Assembly (NCBI GenBank): GCA_944390685.1
Contig: CALXQL010000003.1
Location: forward strand, 1-57,498
Direction of reading: 5' to 3'
Length of the DNA stretch: 57,498 nucleotides
Origin: an uncultured Alphaproteobacteria bacterium
Lineage (GTDB): Bacteria > Pseudomonadota > Alphaproteobacteria > Rs-D84 > CACZYB01
Made by a program: the position numbers and the translations under genes. This document shows, one piece after another, positions 8,407 to 18,583 of the stretch (positions are counted from its first letter, which is position 1; every line of letters starts with the position of its first letter). The notes under the pieces were generated by a model, which saw only the letters and a program-made list of their open reading frames with translations, ran no database searches and was not told where the DNA came from.

Positions 8407-8802
8407 ATGATAAAATCTAATAAATTAAAGACTTTTATTGTTATATTTTTATTATCTTTGGTTGCTTTGTTCGTGTTTATGAATAAAAAAGCTCATGGAA
8501 ATGATAGCGTGGAGATGATTTTGTTTTATAGTCCTAGTTGTCCTCATTGTCATGATGCTATTGCTTTTTTGGATAAAATATCTCCTAAATATCCAGATTT
8601 AACAATTACAAAACATAATGTAGCAACTAAAACCGGTGTAAATTATTATATGTATTATAAAAATAAGTTGAATATTCCAGGTAATGGCGTGCCTGTTGCC
8701 GTATTTGGGGACAAATATGAATTGGGTTTTGGTGATGAGGCTACATCTGGAAAGGTGTATACCGATAATATTGAAGAATTAATCAATAATTCAAAAAAAT
8801 AG
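8407..8802 (+). CDS. Membrane-anchored thioredoxin-like protein (CPHC)
   Basis: The 131-residue protein has one N-terminal hydrophobic segment (about residues 9-25), then a small thioredoxin-like domain. This has the redox motif CPHC (C45, C48) after the strand EMILFYSPS and a conserved Pro in a GVPVAVF strand, the cis-Pro position of the fold. CPHC is the active site of DsbA-like oxidases. I infer a periplasmic, inner-membrane-anchored thiol oxidoreductase, perhaps for disulfide formation in the many cysteine-rich exported proteins of this region. I chose ATG 8407 behind AAAGGTG. It is convergent with the dipeptidase gene. Confidence 0.8.
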   Translation: MIKSNKLKTFIVIFLLSLVALFVFMNKKAHGNDSVEMILFYSPSCPHCHDAIAFLDKISPKYPDLTITKHNVATKTGVNYYMYYKNKLNIPGNGVPVAVFGDKYELGFGDEATSGKVYTDNIEELINNSKK

Positions 8803-8804
8803 TT

Positions 8805-9515
8805 TTAAGGAGTTGGATCTTCTAACTCCTCTTTTTTTACTTTACATTCAATTTTATCACATATAGTCAGTAATGGATAAGTTTTGGTATTACCTATTTT
8901 TTGATAATGCCACCATTCGTTTTTTATTCCTCTTAATCCGGCTTCTTGCATTATGGATTTTAGTAACTCTCTATTATCGCATTTATATTGCTCATGTTTT
9001 TCACATTTATAATTTTGTGAAGCCGATTGTGTAAATGCATCAACTGGGGTTGGAAATTCTAATTCTTCACCATTTGAATTGGTAAGAGCCACATCTATGG
9101 CAAGACCTTTTGAATGTAGAGAGCCATATTTATGTGGATTTGATAAAAACTTTGGCGTTGGAGATAAGTGCCACATATACATTTGTGCTTCATGGGGACG
9201 AAAACAATCATACATTTTCATCTTTAAGTTATGTTTTTTTAATAGTTTTTCTAATTTTTTTATATTTTCATATATATCAATATGGACATAGCAATCGTTA
9301 ATACCGAATTTATCATAAAATTTATGATGAAGAAAGTTATCTTCTCTATTATAAGTAAGGTGATTTATAAAATATGGCGAATCTATTTTTATAAGTGGAA
9401 AATGTTTTTCAATTATATCATTAGATGTTGTGATTTCAATTTCATTTTCTGCAAAAACTATTGTAGTTTTAAATATTAAAAAAACTAAGATATATATATA
9501 TTTTAATGCTTTCAT
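8805..9515 (-). CDS. D-alanyl-D-alanine dipeptidase (VanX/DdpX family, M15D)
   Basis: The 236-residue protein has a signal peptide (about 1-22), so it should act in the periplasm. The zinc-dipeptidase signature is complete: SLHSKGLAID gives H134 and D141, and NEWWH gives catalytic E200 and the third zinc ligand H203; R106 in DCFRP matches the conserved arginine near the active site. The family cleaves D-Ala-D-Ala. Here there are no vanH/vanA partners, so recycling of peptidoglycan-derived D-Ala-D-Ala is more likely than glycopeptide resistance. Four extra cysteines (C75, C104, C171, C179) may form disulfides. Confidence 0.9.
   Translation of the reverse strand: MKALKYIYILVFLIFKTTIVFAENEIEITTSNDIIEKHFPLIKIDSPYFINHLTYNREDNFLHHKFYDKFGINDCYVHIDIYENIKKLEKLLKKHNLKMKMYDCFRPHEAQMYMWHLSPTPKFLSNPHKYGSLHSKGLAIDVALTNSNGEELEFPTPVDAFTQSASQNYKCEKHEQYKCDNRELLKSIMQEAGLRGIKNEWWHYQKIGNTKTYPLLTICDKIECKVKKEELEDPTP
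8809..8838 (+). terminator. Intrinsic terminator between convergent genes
   Basis: GGAGTTGGA (8809-8817) and TCTAACTCC (8821-8829) form a nine-base stem with one G-U and a TCT loop, followed by seven T. It ends the thioredoxin-like gene and lies inside the last codons of the dipeptidase gene. Confidence 0.8.
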
Positions 9516-9531
9516 TTATTATTTTTTCCTA

Positions 9532-9560
9532 TTGTAAAAATTTATTTTTTGTAATATAAT
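9532..9560 (+). promoter_or_regulatory. Sigma70-type promoter of the 2-hydroxyacid dehydrogenase gene
   Basis: The -35 TTGTAA (9532-9537) and -10 TATAAT (9555-9560) are separated by 17 bases, about 35 bases before the ATG at 9595. Confidence 0.7.
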
Positions 9561-9594
9561 TTATTAGTTTTAAATTAAACTAATGGAGGTTAAA

Positions 9595-10608
9595 ATGCAA
9601 ATAGTTTTTTGTGATGTTGATAAAATGACTTCTGAGTTTTTAAATGGTGTTAAAAAACCTGATGGCGTTGAATTTATCACTTTTTCTAAAAGTTTAAATG
9701 AAATAAGTGATGCAGAGTTAAGTCCTTATTATAATGCTGAAATAATTTCAACTTTTGTATATTCAAGACTTTCTCGTGAACTTCTTTCCAAATTTAAAAA
9801 TTTGAAAATGATTTCTACTCGTTCTTCCGGATTTAATAATGTGGATTTGGATTATTGCCGTGAAATGGGTATAAAGGTTGTAAATGTTCTTGGATATGGG
9901 GAAATAACCGTTGCAGAGTTTGCCGTAGGTGTGCTTTTAAATCTTACCCGTAAAATTAGAACCGCTCAAAGAAAACTTAAACATGGTATAGTAAATGTGG
10001 CAGAAGATTTAGGTTATGATTTATATGGTAAAACCGTTGGTGTAATTGGAACCGGTGCAATTGGTAGACATTTTGCTCGTCTTGTAAAAGCTTTTGGATG
10101 TAAAGTCCTTGCATATGATTTATATCCTAATCAAATGCTTGTTGATGAAGAAACTTGTACTTATACCGATTTGGACACTATATTTGAACAAGCCGATATA
10201 ATAGGGCTTAATTGTCCTTCTACCAAAGAAAATTATCATATGATAAATTCCGATACTATCAATAAAATGAAAGATGGTGTATTCATCATCAATACCGCTC
10301 GTGGTGAATTGATTGATACTGCTGCTCTTTATGATGCATTAGTATCAGGAAAAGTTGGTGGCGCTGGATTAGATGTATTGGATTATGAAGATGTGCTTCT
10401 TAAAAATGATGTTAACCTTGTAAAAAATAAGGATAAGGATTTTGTTTTCTATTCACTTGTTAATCAAAAACTTGTTCAACTTGAAAATGCGATTATTACC
10501 CCTCATATTGCATTTAATTCTATTGAGGCAAATTTGCGCATTTTAAATACAAGTATGCAAAATGTATTTGATTTCATTGATGGAAAACCAGTTAAATCTG
10601 TCGTTTAA
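9595..10608 (+). CDS. D-isomer-specific 2-hydroxyacid dehydrogenase (D-lactate dehydrogenase-like)
   Basis: The 337-residue cytoplasmic NAD(P)-dependent enzyme interconverts a 2-oxoacid and a D-2-hydroxyacid. It has the Rossmann motif GVIGTGAIG near residue 147. The catalytic Arg is in NTARGELID. The catalytic His is in TPHIAFNS, with the family's VAEFAVGVLLNLTRKI helix before the dinucleotide domain. The order and the long loop before the final ITPH motif are like fermentative D-lactate dehydrogenases (LdhA), which would fit a fermentative gut lifestyle, but the substrate is not proven. I chose ATG 9595 because GGAGG lies just upstream. Confidence 0.88.
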   Translation: MQIVFCDVDKMTSEFLNGVKKPDGVEFITFSKSLNEISDAELSPYYNAEIISTFVYSRLSRELLSKFKNLKMISTRSSGFNNVDLDYCREMGIKVVNVLGYGEITVAEFAVGVLLNLTRKIRTAQRKLKHGIVNVAEDLGYDLYGKTVGVIGTGAIGRHFARLVKAFGCKVLAYDLYPNQMLVDEETCTYTDLDTIFEQADIIGLNCPSTKENYHMINSDTINKMKDGVFIINTARGELIDTAALYDALVSGKVGGAGLDVLDYEDVLLKNDVNLVKNKDKDFVFYSLVNQKLVQLENAIITPHIAFNSIEANLRILNTSMQNVFDFIDGKPVKSVV

Positions 10609-10627
10609 TATAATAATTTCATTATAA

Positions 10628-10660
10628 AAAAATTGAGGAAGTTTTTACTTCCTCTTTTTT
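10628..10660. terminator. Bidirectional intrinsic terminator
   Basis: GAGGAAGT (10635-10642) and ACTTCCTC (10647-10654) form an eight-base stem with a TTTT loop, with A6 on the left and T6 on the right. It serves the dehydrogenase gene and the end of the VirB6-like operon. Confidence 0.88.
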
Positions 10661-13056
10661 GTTTCTTCCTCAGCACGAGATGTTTGTGCACGAATATGAT
10701 TTCTTTTATAATCCTTTATTTCCTTTGTAATTAAACTTTCAAACATATCTTCATCGTATTCATCCATTTCATCAAATGTCTTTTGAAGTTTTTTCAAATC
10801 TCTTTTTAATTTTGAAACCTTTAAATATGATAAATCGTTTGGATCTTTTTTTAATTCCTCATCTATTTGATTTTGTAAAAATTTTAAACGTTCCCTTTTA
10901 AGTATAATGAATAAATCCTTTGCCGTTATGTCATTTCGTTTATATTTATTTAGGTTTTCCCTAAATAAAATATATTGTTTCATTTCCTCTAAACGTTTTT
11001 GTTCCTTATAATTATTTGATTTTACTTCCGCTTCAATTTTATCAAGAAGTTGACGAGTTTTTGGTGATGGTTGTTCTCCTTTGAAAATAACTCTATTTAA
11101 CTTTTGGCGTTGAGTTTTGGATATGGTTTTATCATTTCTTATATAATCTTCCAATTCCTTATTATATAAATCTTGTTTTATATCCGCAAATGGTGTTGAA
11201 TCCTCTTTTTTATTTGGAGTTGCAAGATTTATTTCATTTACAACATCATTGATTTTTGGATTTTTCTTTATAGTATTTAATACTTCTACATCATCACTTA
11301 AAATTGCATTATGAAGTAGGGATTGTTCCTCTTTATCCAGTTTATTATAATTTTCGTATTTTGATAAATTTTCATTTAAGAAACTATCTTGCTTTTGTCT
11401 TACAGCAGAATATTTTTTACTACGAACTTCATAATCTTTTTTTAATTCATCAAATGGTTGAACTTTATAATTAGTATTATTTGCAAATGATGTATTTGAT
11501 AAATCATTTCTATTTTCGTAAAGTTTTATTGCATCTTCAACTGGTATATCATAGATAGTTAATGGATCATCTTTATTTGGTTTTGCATTTTTCTTTTTAT
11601 CATCTTTATTGCTTGGTTGAGAAAGAGTTTGATATACTTCACGTTTTACTCCTCCTTTTATATATTTTATTGTTGAAATTGTTATTTTTTTAAGTCCATT
11701 TAACACAACATCTTCACTTATACCACTTTTCACAACGGAACTGAATTTATCCGCGGTTTTAACACTTTCCGCAATTAAAGTATAACAAATTAAACATACG
11801 AATAATGTGCTTATTATTATTGTTGGATTAAATAGTATTGTAAATAATACTTGGTTTTTTGTGCTTAATAAATTAAATCCATCTAAAAAAGTTGATGCTG
11901 TCAGTATTTTACCATTACCGGAAAGGCTACTTAATAAATCCGTCAATGTTATATCCATGTTTCCAGCATTAAAATTTATTGTTAACAATTCGTTTAATAA
12001 ATAGGTGGTTATAGTCATACTTACCGATAAAAAACCAACTCTAAATGTTGCCTTTACTACATTAAAAAATAGTGGCGTGGATAATTTACTTCTTGTATTT
12101 TTAAATGTCCAGGCCCCTATTGTAATAGGCATCATCACTCCAACCATAGCCAATTTTACTACTACATCTAATATAGTTATAAGATAAGTAAAAAGTATAT
12201 ATAAAAATCCTACTGAAATACATAAGCCTATAAAAAATGTTAAGACATTTGCAATGTATGTCAAAAATAACCATACCTTTAATAAAAACATCAATATATT
12301 ATATAATATTCCCCAGGAACCAAGTGCCGTTTGTAAGGCGGTTTCCAAACTTTGAACAAGTGTAGAATTATACACTAATTCACTTACCTTAAATTCACCC
12401 ATTGCTATTGCTGAACGAGCCATGATTTTCATACCTAAGTCGGTGCCCGCCATATAGGTATTGCCATATTCTCTTGTTATACAAAGTAGATTGATAAGTG
12501 TGTTTTCCTCTATATTCATTTCATCATTTGTAAGTGATGTTTTTTTGAAATTGTTAAGGGCTTGAACCGAATAATCTTTTAATTTTATATCATCACAAGA
12601 AAAATTTTTTATACGATTATTGGCTAATTTTAACATTTCCGTATCATTTCTTGCACTTTCCAATACCCATTTTGCAAATGATGGTCCGGCATTCATTATT
12701 GGTTCTATTGAATATTTGAAAATTTCCCTTGCTGGAAGTGATAAAAGTGAAATTACAAATGTATATGTAAATAATTTCACAAAAACATCTTTGAAAAGTG
12801 TATTCACATCTGTTTTTTGAGGCTTTATAATATTAGTCCATATATACCATATAAACCAAAATGCCATTGTTAACCATAATAAATTTAATACTATTGGCAC
12901 AAATACATCATAAAGTTTATATACAAAGTTAAATACATATATATATATTCCCTCCAATATATCACATTGCCAACATGATGGAAGGGGAGCATTTGAAGTT
13001 TGAGCAAATGATGGTGTGGATATTAACATAAATAATATAGCAAAAAATTTTATCAT
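10645..13056 (-). CDS. VirB6/TrbL-like T4SS membrane protein, paralogue 5 of 5 (long C-terminal tail)
   Basis: The 803-residue protein has a signal peptide (about 1-18) and a periplasmic CWQC motif (C28, C31). Several membrane segments follow up to about residue 430, including the VirB6/TrbL-like core near 235-340. The last 350 residues are highly charged (Lys/Glu-rich, predicted helical) and probably cytoplasmic. A later cysteine in a LLCI context matches the other four paralogues. VirB6 proteins form the inner-membrane channel of type IV secretion systems. It is last in the operon and overlaps the previous gene by ATGA. Rickettsial VirB6 paralogues also have large extra domains. Confidence 0.75.
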   Translation of the reverse strand: MIKFFAILFMLISTPSFAQTSNAPLPSCWQCDILEGIYIYVFNFVYKLYDVFVPIVLNLLWLTMAFWFIWYIWTNIIKPQKTDVNTLFKDVFVKLFTYTFVISLLSLPAREIFKYSIEPIMNAGPSFAKWVLESARNDTEMLKLANNRIKNFSCDDIKLKDYSVQALNNFKKTSLTNDEMNIEENTLINLLCITREYGNTYMAGTDLGMKIMARSAIAMGEFKVSELVYNSTLVQSLETALQTALGSWGILYNILMFLLKVWLFLTYIANVLTFFIGLCISVGFLYILFTYLITILDVVVKLAMVGVMMPITIGAWTFKNTRSKLSTPLFFNVVKATFRVGFLSVSMTITTYLLNELLTINFNAGNMDITLTDLLSSLSGNGKILTASTFLDGFNLLSTKNQVLFTILFNPTIIISTLFVCLICYTLIAESVKTADKFSSVVKSGISEDVVLNGLKKITISTIKYIKGGVKREVYQTLSQPSNKDDKKKNAKPNKDDPLTIYDIPVEDAIKLYENRNDLSNTSFANNTNYKVQPFDELKKDYEVRSKKYSAVRQKQDSFLNENLSKYENYNKLDKEEQSLLHNAILSDDVEVLNTIKKNPKINDVVNEINLATPNKKEDSTPFADIKQDLYNKELEDYIRNDKTISKTQRQKLNRVIFKGEQPSPKTRQLLDKIEAEVKSNNYKEQKRLEEMKQYILFRENLNKYKRNDITAKDLFIILKRERLKFLQNQIDEELKKDPNDLSYLKVSKLKRDLKKLQKTFDEMDEYDEDMFESLITKEIKDYKRNHIRAQTSRAEEETKKRK

Positions 13057-14564
13057 TGATTATCCTCCGCCATATCTTCATCAAGTGATTGCGCACTATT
13101 TTTTATATCTTCTAAACTTGCTTTTTTAGATGTGTTAATTGTATTTTTTAAAAGCCCCAATTCCTCCCTTGATACGGAAAATAACCATGCAAAACTTGTT
13201 TTAATTAAACTTAATATTGCCCCACCAACATCCATCATATAACCACCTACTAAACCGCTATATGTTTTTAAATTACCCATTATCATAAGGCTTAATAAAC
13301 CCAATGAAAATATTGGAAAGAAGCTTCCTCCCATATCTCCTATACTTGGAAGATTGAAATCTATTCCTATTTTTGATAAGCATGTTTTTATTTCATTCAC
13401 ATTTCCGTTTGCCATTTGGAAACACTCTGCGAATCCTTCGTTTTTCATGATATTTGCACTTTGACTGGACACCATATTTGAATATATAAAATCCGGAAAT
13501 AGATATGTAAAATTATCAAGCGGTGCCGGATAATACATATCTCCTATGAATATAAATGATGAATAGATTATTCCTAAAAATATGCAATACATTATTATAT
13601 AAAATGCCATATGAAATAATGATGTTAATCCGGTTGAGGAAAATGATTTTGTTTCATCGTATGCATAACCTGCAATCATAACCGGTGTAAGTGCTATCAA
13701 AATACCTATTGTAAATATTATATTTACCAATGTAAAAGGTATAAATATATACATTAAAAAGAATATGGTTGTGATTGCCATTCCACCTATTATATCCAAT
13801 AATGAAGTTGGATTTTTGTTATTGAAAAAGTTTTTAAGTGAAAAGTCTATCATATTTGCACCCGCCGTAGTTGCACTTAAAAATACAACATTTACTGAAT
13901 TAGTAAGGCATAGTAAATCCCTTTTTAATTGTGGAGAAAGTATACCATCAACTTCGCTTTCCGGATAGGTTAATTTTTCACATATTGGTGATTTGATTAT
14001 TTCGGTTCCAACCCCTACACCCATTTCTAATATAGGTATTGCTGTATTTTCAAATATCGTATTTGCCATTGATTTTAATCGTGATGGGGTGGAATAACCT
14101 ATGGCAACTCCTATAATTGCTATTATAAATAATTTTTTTGTTAGTTCGTATAATATTTCCTTAAAATCACTTTCTTGTTCATTTTTTATATAGCTATATA
14201 CCTTTGTTAATATCCATATAGCAAGTCCCATAACTACCAATGTCCATACTATATCTGATATGAAAACAAATATTTTCAATCCAACAACACTCATTAAATC
14301 AAAAAGACTTGCAAATGCACCACATACCCAACACCCTTTAAAATTAGTAGCGGAAAACATTCCGTTTGTTGCGGGAACTCCCGTCATATTACTATACCAC
14401 TCATCAAATGTTGTGCCAATTGTCCAATCTCCACGAATTGCAAAAATTGCCATTCCAACAAATATCACAAGTGAGAAAAATCCAGATAATAAAAATATTT
14501 TAAATGGAGCAAGAAAAAACTTTCTCATCGCGCTATCTTTTGATTTAAAAATACTACTTAACAT
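13053..14564 (-). CDS. VirB6/TrbL-like T4SS membrane protein, paralogue 4 of 5
   Basis: The 503-residue protein has an N-terminal membrane anchor (about 22-43), then a short periplasmic stretch ending in CWVCG (C78, C81), then more transmembrane segments. The segment after the CxxC aligns by eye with the other paralogues (hydrophobic helix, charged loop, hydrophobic helix, STPSR). A downstream LLCLTN cysteine is also shared. I chose ATG 14564, preceded by GAGGATAAT, rather than 14585, which would overlap the previous gene by 32 bases. The C-terminal 50 residues are charged. It should sit in the inner membrane as part of a T4SS channel. Confidence 0.72.
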   Translation of the reverse strand: MLSSIFKSKDSAMRKFFLAPFKIFLLSGFFSLVIFVGMAIFAIRGDWTIGTTFDEWYSNMTGVPATNGMFSATNFKGCWVCGAFASLFDLMSVVGLKIFVFISDIVWTLVVMGLAIWILTKVYSYIKNEQESDFKEILYELTKKLFIIAIIGVAIGYSTPSRLKSMANTIFENTAIPILEMGVGVGTEIIKSPICEKLTYPESEVDGILSPQLKRDLLCLTNSVNVVFLSATTAGANMIDFSLKNFFNNKNPTSLLDIIGGMAITTIFFLMYIFIPFTLVNIIFTIGILIALTPVMIAGYAYDETKSFSSTGLTSLFHMAFYIIMYCIFLGIIYSSFIFIGDMYYPAPLDNFTYLFPDFIYSNMVSSQSANIMKNEGFAECFQMANGNVNEIKTCLSKIGIDFNLPSIGDMGGSFFPIFSLGLLSLMIMGNLKTYSGLVGGYMMDVGGAILSLIKTSFAWLFSVSREELGLLKNTINTSKKASLEDIKNSAQSLDEDMAEDNQ

Positions 14565-16506
14565 CTTTATTATCCTCGTTTGCAAGTTTTGTAATTTTTG
14601 CGGATTTTAATTTTGCATCTTCTTCCTTTCTTTTCATTTTATCAGAAAGTAATTTTGATGTATATTTTAAATTTACAATTTCTCGTGTAATAGTTGTTGT
14701 ATAAGATACTATACTTTTTGTAAATGTCATAAATTTTCCAGCAATATTATAACTTCCTACTATTGGTTTATAGGAATTAGCTATACTTATTGCCTTACCC
14801 AATAAAAACCAACATATAAATCCAGTGTAGAATATTTCAAGTAATGTGTTAGGGGTGAAGGATAACATATATAATACCTCACCTATGATTTCTTGGTTAT
14901 CGCCAGTTGATAGAATTTCTTGAAATTTTGAAAATTCCAATCCAGATATATATCCCAATAATAATGAAATTACCGAACACATAAGTGTTAATGAAATTAT
15001 TTGGAATATAGCACTTAAAAAAGTATCAAAACTTTGTTTCACAAATTGTTTTTTATCCACTGCATATCCTACCAATATCAATGGGAATAAAAATACAACT
15101 ATTGATATCATGAAAAAACTTTCTATGAAATAAAATGGAACCATTATGTTTATATAGAAAAATATACCCATAATTAGTATGCCTATTATAATTTTTATTA
15201 CCCCTTCAAAATTAAGATTTAATAATTGATTCCAGCCATTGATAACACTATATTTACCTATATTATAATTCATATTATTAAAAGCTGAAATGCGTTCAAT
15301 TGTGCATACAATATTTTCCCTTATATCTTTTGAAAAGATAACATTGCTATCACCTATATCCTTTGATTTATATGTGCATTGAAAATTATATCCGCTTTTT
15401 TCAATATCACGTGTGGCATATTCATTATAATCAACCATGAAATCCGTAAGTGGGCGTATGGTATAATTTAAAACATTATATTTATCCCCTATGGATATAG
15501 TTAATAAAAATCCAACTATGAATACAAATACAACCTTATTGAAAAATGTTTTGATAAATCCCATGGCATCTTGTTTTTTTATCACATTATCAAAAAATAC
15601 AAATAACATCCAAAATAAAAATAATCCAACCATCAAACTTATTGAATAATATGAAAGACTATCGTAAATTGCATAACCTACTCTTGATATTGTATTAAAT
15701 GTTATTTCAAATATATGACATGAAATACAACTTTGCCCATTTTTTAAATCATATTTAAAATTTGTAAGAGGACAAGTGGAACTATTCCATGAGGCAATTT
15801 TGTCGCCATTTGATAATAAAATATTTTTGTAGCCTCCATTTATAAATGGTTTTATATCATCATTTAAAACGCCATCATCTATTGTTGATAAAACTTCTCC
15901 AAACATATTTATTATATTATTACCTAAAACACCAATTGGTCGTAATGCCTTTGGATAAGTATTTACATAGCGTTGAAAATTATTTGTGAAATTTGGGGTT
16001 AAAGTAAAACAATCAGCCAATGCAAAATATTTGAAAACTGATTTATAGGCTGTGATACCTTCCAATAAATTTAATGTAAATTTTCTACCTATCTTATAAG
16101 TAGTTAATTTTTGCATGTGGTTTTCCGCTTCATTTAAGGCAGTTTCAATTATACTTTTATCACTTTTACTATTATCTATTGGTAAATCTATAAAGTATTT
16201 GAGTAAGTATTCCGCCTTTTCCGGAGTTATGCCATATTCCCTTAATATATTTATATCTCTTACAAATAAAGGGGTTGGATAATATGATAAATATGTATTT
16301 ATATCAGTTGAAAGTAAATCCTTATATTCCTTTAAATATTTAATTTCCCAACAATAAAACTCTTTATTAGATATATTAACTTCATCATTTGTAAGTCCAT
16401 AATAGTTTGGATTTGTGCAAAGGTGTTCAGGTGTTGCAGCATATATAGAAGATGTAAATATGCCAAATAAAATCAAAAATATAATAAATATTTTACTTTG
16501 TTTCAT
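14554..16506 (-). CDS. VirB6/TrbL-like T4SS membrane protein, paralogue 3 of 5
   Basis: The 650-residue protein has a signal peptide (about 1-23), then a 230-residue periplasmic domain. The shared motif CISCHIFE follows near residue 260 and leads into the transmembrane region. The NIVCTIER cysteine is present. The C-terminus is a short charged cytoplasmic tail. The N-terminal periplasmic domain is related by eye to that of paralogue 2: both have PTPxxx, REYGITPE/RSLGITPD, and RPIGVLGNNIINMFGEV/RPIAIKGNNLINIFGDI. It overlaps the preceding gene by 14 bases. It probably forms part of the same inner-membrane complex, with an enlarged periplasmic part. Confidence 0.72.
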   Translation of the reverse strand: MKQSKIFIIFLILFGIFTSSIYAATPEHLCTNPNYYGLTNDEVNISNKEFYCWEIKYLKEYKDLLSTDINTYLSYYPTPLFVRDINILREYGITPEKAEYLLKYFIDLPIDNSKSDKSIIETALNEAENHMQKLTTYKIGRKFTLNLLEGITAYKSVFKYFALADCFTLTPNFTNNFQRYVNTYPKALRPIGVLGNNIINMFGEVLSTIDDGVLNDDIKPFINGGYKNILLSNGDKIASWNSSTCPLTNFKYDLKNGQSCISCHIFEITFNTISRVGYAIYDSLSYYSISLMVGLFLFWMLFVFFDNVIKKQDAMGFIKTFFNKVVFVFIVGFLLTISIGDKYNVLNYTIRPLTDFMVDYNEYATRDIEKSGYNFQCTYKSKDIGDSNVIFSKDIRENIVCTIERISAFNNMNYNIGKYSVINGWNQLLNLNFEGVIKIIIGILIMGIFFYINIMVPFYFIESFFMISIVVFLFPLILVGYAVDKKQFVKQSFDTFLSAIFQIISLTLMCSVISLLLGYISGLEFSKFQEILSTGDNQEIIGEVLYMLSFTPNTLLEIFYTGFICWFLLGKAISIANSYKPIVGSYNIAGKFMTFTKSIVSYTTTITREIVNLKYTSKLLSDKMKRKEEDAKLKSAKITKLANEDNKDVK

Positions 16507-18583
16507 TTGACACCTCTATTGTTTGTTCAGCTGTTTCTTCCTTTTGTTCATTTTCAGTTTCATCTTTTTTATTGGATGAGGCTTTTTTATCTTCCTTTTG
16601 TAAGGCATAATCTTTTTCTTCCCTTACAACTTTTAATTTTAATATGGATTCAAATGTTTTCTTTATATTTTTTCCCAATGTAATTGAGCCAACCGAACCG
16701 CCATAAGAACTTGCAAATCTTGATAAATTAGAATAAATATATGCCATTGCATATAGTATGAATAAAAATTGGGAAACGCTTATTATATCAGTTGGAATTG
16801 CATTTATTATTAAATCAGCATTATTTGTTGCAATTGCCTTATCCAAAATGGATAAAACACTTTGATTGCTATTGGTGAAATAAAAACTATATATTAAAAC
16901 TCTATTAAATAATGAAAATATTGCTAAACATACCATTGTTAAACCAAAACTTTTGGCCGTAGAAATTATTGAGGTAATATTAAAACCTATCCAATTAAAT
17001 GCATACCCAAATACCATAAATGGCCATAGTATTGCTATCTTTAATATATCAAGTAAGCCGTCCAATATATAAAATGATATCATAAAGTTTATTATAAAAA
17101 ATATTCCCCATATAAATAAACCAATAAAAAATCCAAGTATTTTATTTGATGATGTGAAGTTAAATAAGTTTTTCATTAATACTTTTCCCATCATCATTTG
17201 TTTTGCATTACTATTCAATGTATCGGTTAAAAAGCATACTATTGATCCCATGGTGGATTTTGAAAGGATATATCCATCTTCTATATCATTTAATTTTGTT
17301 TTATGTTGTTCCTTTACAATTGGTGGAATTATTGTTTCATCAAGTTGTTGTTGTTTTGTCATATTTATTTCATCAATCACACTTGATAAATTACATGTAG
17401 AGGGCGTATTTTCCGTTGATATAATACGACTTGATAATCCTGTAGTTAAATCAATGATTGGTTCAAATGTAAAAGAAAATAATACTCTTGGTGGTAAAAG
17501 TAATACTGCACTAACTATAAAAATAAGTCTTAATTTTTCCGCTATATCACTATAATAATTATTAAAATTAAAATCAAATGGTATTCCCTTAAAACCTTTT
17601 AAAAATGTGGTAGCAAAATAAAAACAACCAAAAAGGACAAGAAAACTTATTATTATTACACGAAAACTTTCATACATATAATTTAATAAGTATGATATTT
17701 GATTGAAAATCATGACTATATAAGGACACATAAAACATACTGAACTTTTTGCGACTTCACTTGATAAGGTTTTTGTTTTGCATTTATCCTCATTCCAATT
17801 AACATTTACGCTTTGTGATGTGGAAAAGGCTTGATTATTAAATGTAATTTTTCTTATACTTGATTTATCAAGTCCAGTTGAAATTATTGGTCCACCTATT
17901 GATGTATTATAATCAATTGTGCCTACTATATCACCAAAAATATTTATTAAATTATTACCCTTTATCGCAATTGGGCGAAGTATTACTGGCATTGATGCGA
18001 TTATTTCAAAATATGTTGGCGTTTTGGAGGTATATAAATCACTACCACTTGTAATAGGAAGTCTTTTATCCTTTATACAATTATTTCCTTTTTGATTTAA
18101 GATATTTCCCGCTTGTTCATTATAATTTTTAAAAATTGAAGTTGAAATATTAAATGAACTGGCCGGAATGATTGTAAAATCACTTCCAATTTGTGCGATG
18201 GGTATCATGGCCTTGATATAATTATCTATATCATTTTTGGTTTGTAGGGTTTTAATTGCATTTTCATCCACTGAAAAATGTTTATCAATTATATCCGGAG
18301 TTATACCCAAACTTCTTAAATAATTAAAATTTGATGATGCTTCACCATACATTTGTTGATATTGAGATAAACTAATATTTCCCAAGTTAGTTTTTTCAAG
18401 ATAGGAAATATCACTACAAAAATATTCACTGGAATATTTATTTAAAATTGGTGTGGGATTGGCAAAATATATTGATGCGGTTTTATAATCACAATTTCTT
18501 TTTGTTTGTGATAATGCCATATCCCCGTTAATTACATAAAAAAGAGGTAGTAATATCATTAAACATTTTTTTAAAAATCTCAT
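16493..18583 (-). CDS. VirB6/TrbL-like T4SS membrane protein, paralogue 2 of 5
   Basis: The 696-residue protein has a signal peptide (about 1-25) and a 250-residue periplasmic domain similar to that of paralogue 3. The motif CFMCPYIV lies near residue 280, followed by several transmembrane helices and the SIVCFLTD cysteine. The C-terminal tail is Lys/Glu-rich. ATG 18583 is preceded by GAGGATAAT and overlaps the stop of paralogue 1 by four bases, so translation is probably coupled. The shared N-terminal domain suggests that paralogues 2 and 3 arose from one duplication inside the array. Confidence 0.72.
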   Translation of the reverse strand: MRFLKKCLMILLPLFYVINGDMALSQTKRNCDYKTASIYFANPTPILNKYSSEYFCSDISYLEKTNLGNISLSQYQQMYGEASSNFNYLRSLGITPDIIDKHFSVDENAIKTLQTKNDIDNYIKAMIPIAQIGSDFTIIPASSFNISTSIFKNYNEQAGNILNQKGNNCIKDKRLPITSGSDLYTSKTPTYFEIIASMPVILRPIAIKGNNLINIFGDIVGTIDYNTSIGGPIISTGLDKSSIRKITFNNQAFSTSQSVNVNWNEDKCKTKTLSSEVAKSSVCFMCPYIVMIFNQISYLLNYMYESFRVIIISFLVLFGCFYFATTFLKGFKGIPFDFNFNNYYSDIAEKLRLIFIVSAVLLLPPRVLFSFTFEPIIDLTTGLSSRIISTENTPSTCNLSSVIDEINMTKQQQLDETIIPPIVKEQHKTKLNDIEDGYILSKSTMGSIVCFLTDTLNSNAKQMMMGKVLMKNLFNFTSSNKILGFFIGLFIWGIFFIINFMISFYILDGLLDILKIAILWPFMVFGYAFNWIGFNITSIISTAKSFGLTMVCLAIFSLFNRVLIYSFYFTNSNQSVLSILDKAIATNNADLIINAIPTDIISVSQFLFILYAMAYIYSNLSRFASSYGGSVGSITLGKNIKKTFESILKLKVVREEKDYALQKEDKKASSNKKDETENEQKEETAEQTIEVSNETK

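Noticed and set aside
8805-9515. Vancomycin resistance (vanX)
   Set aside because: No vanH or vanA partners are present and a signal peptide makes cytoplasmic VanX function unlikely.
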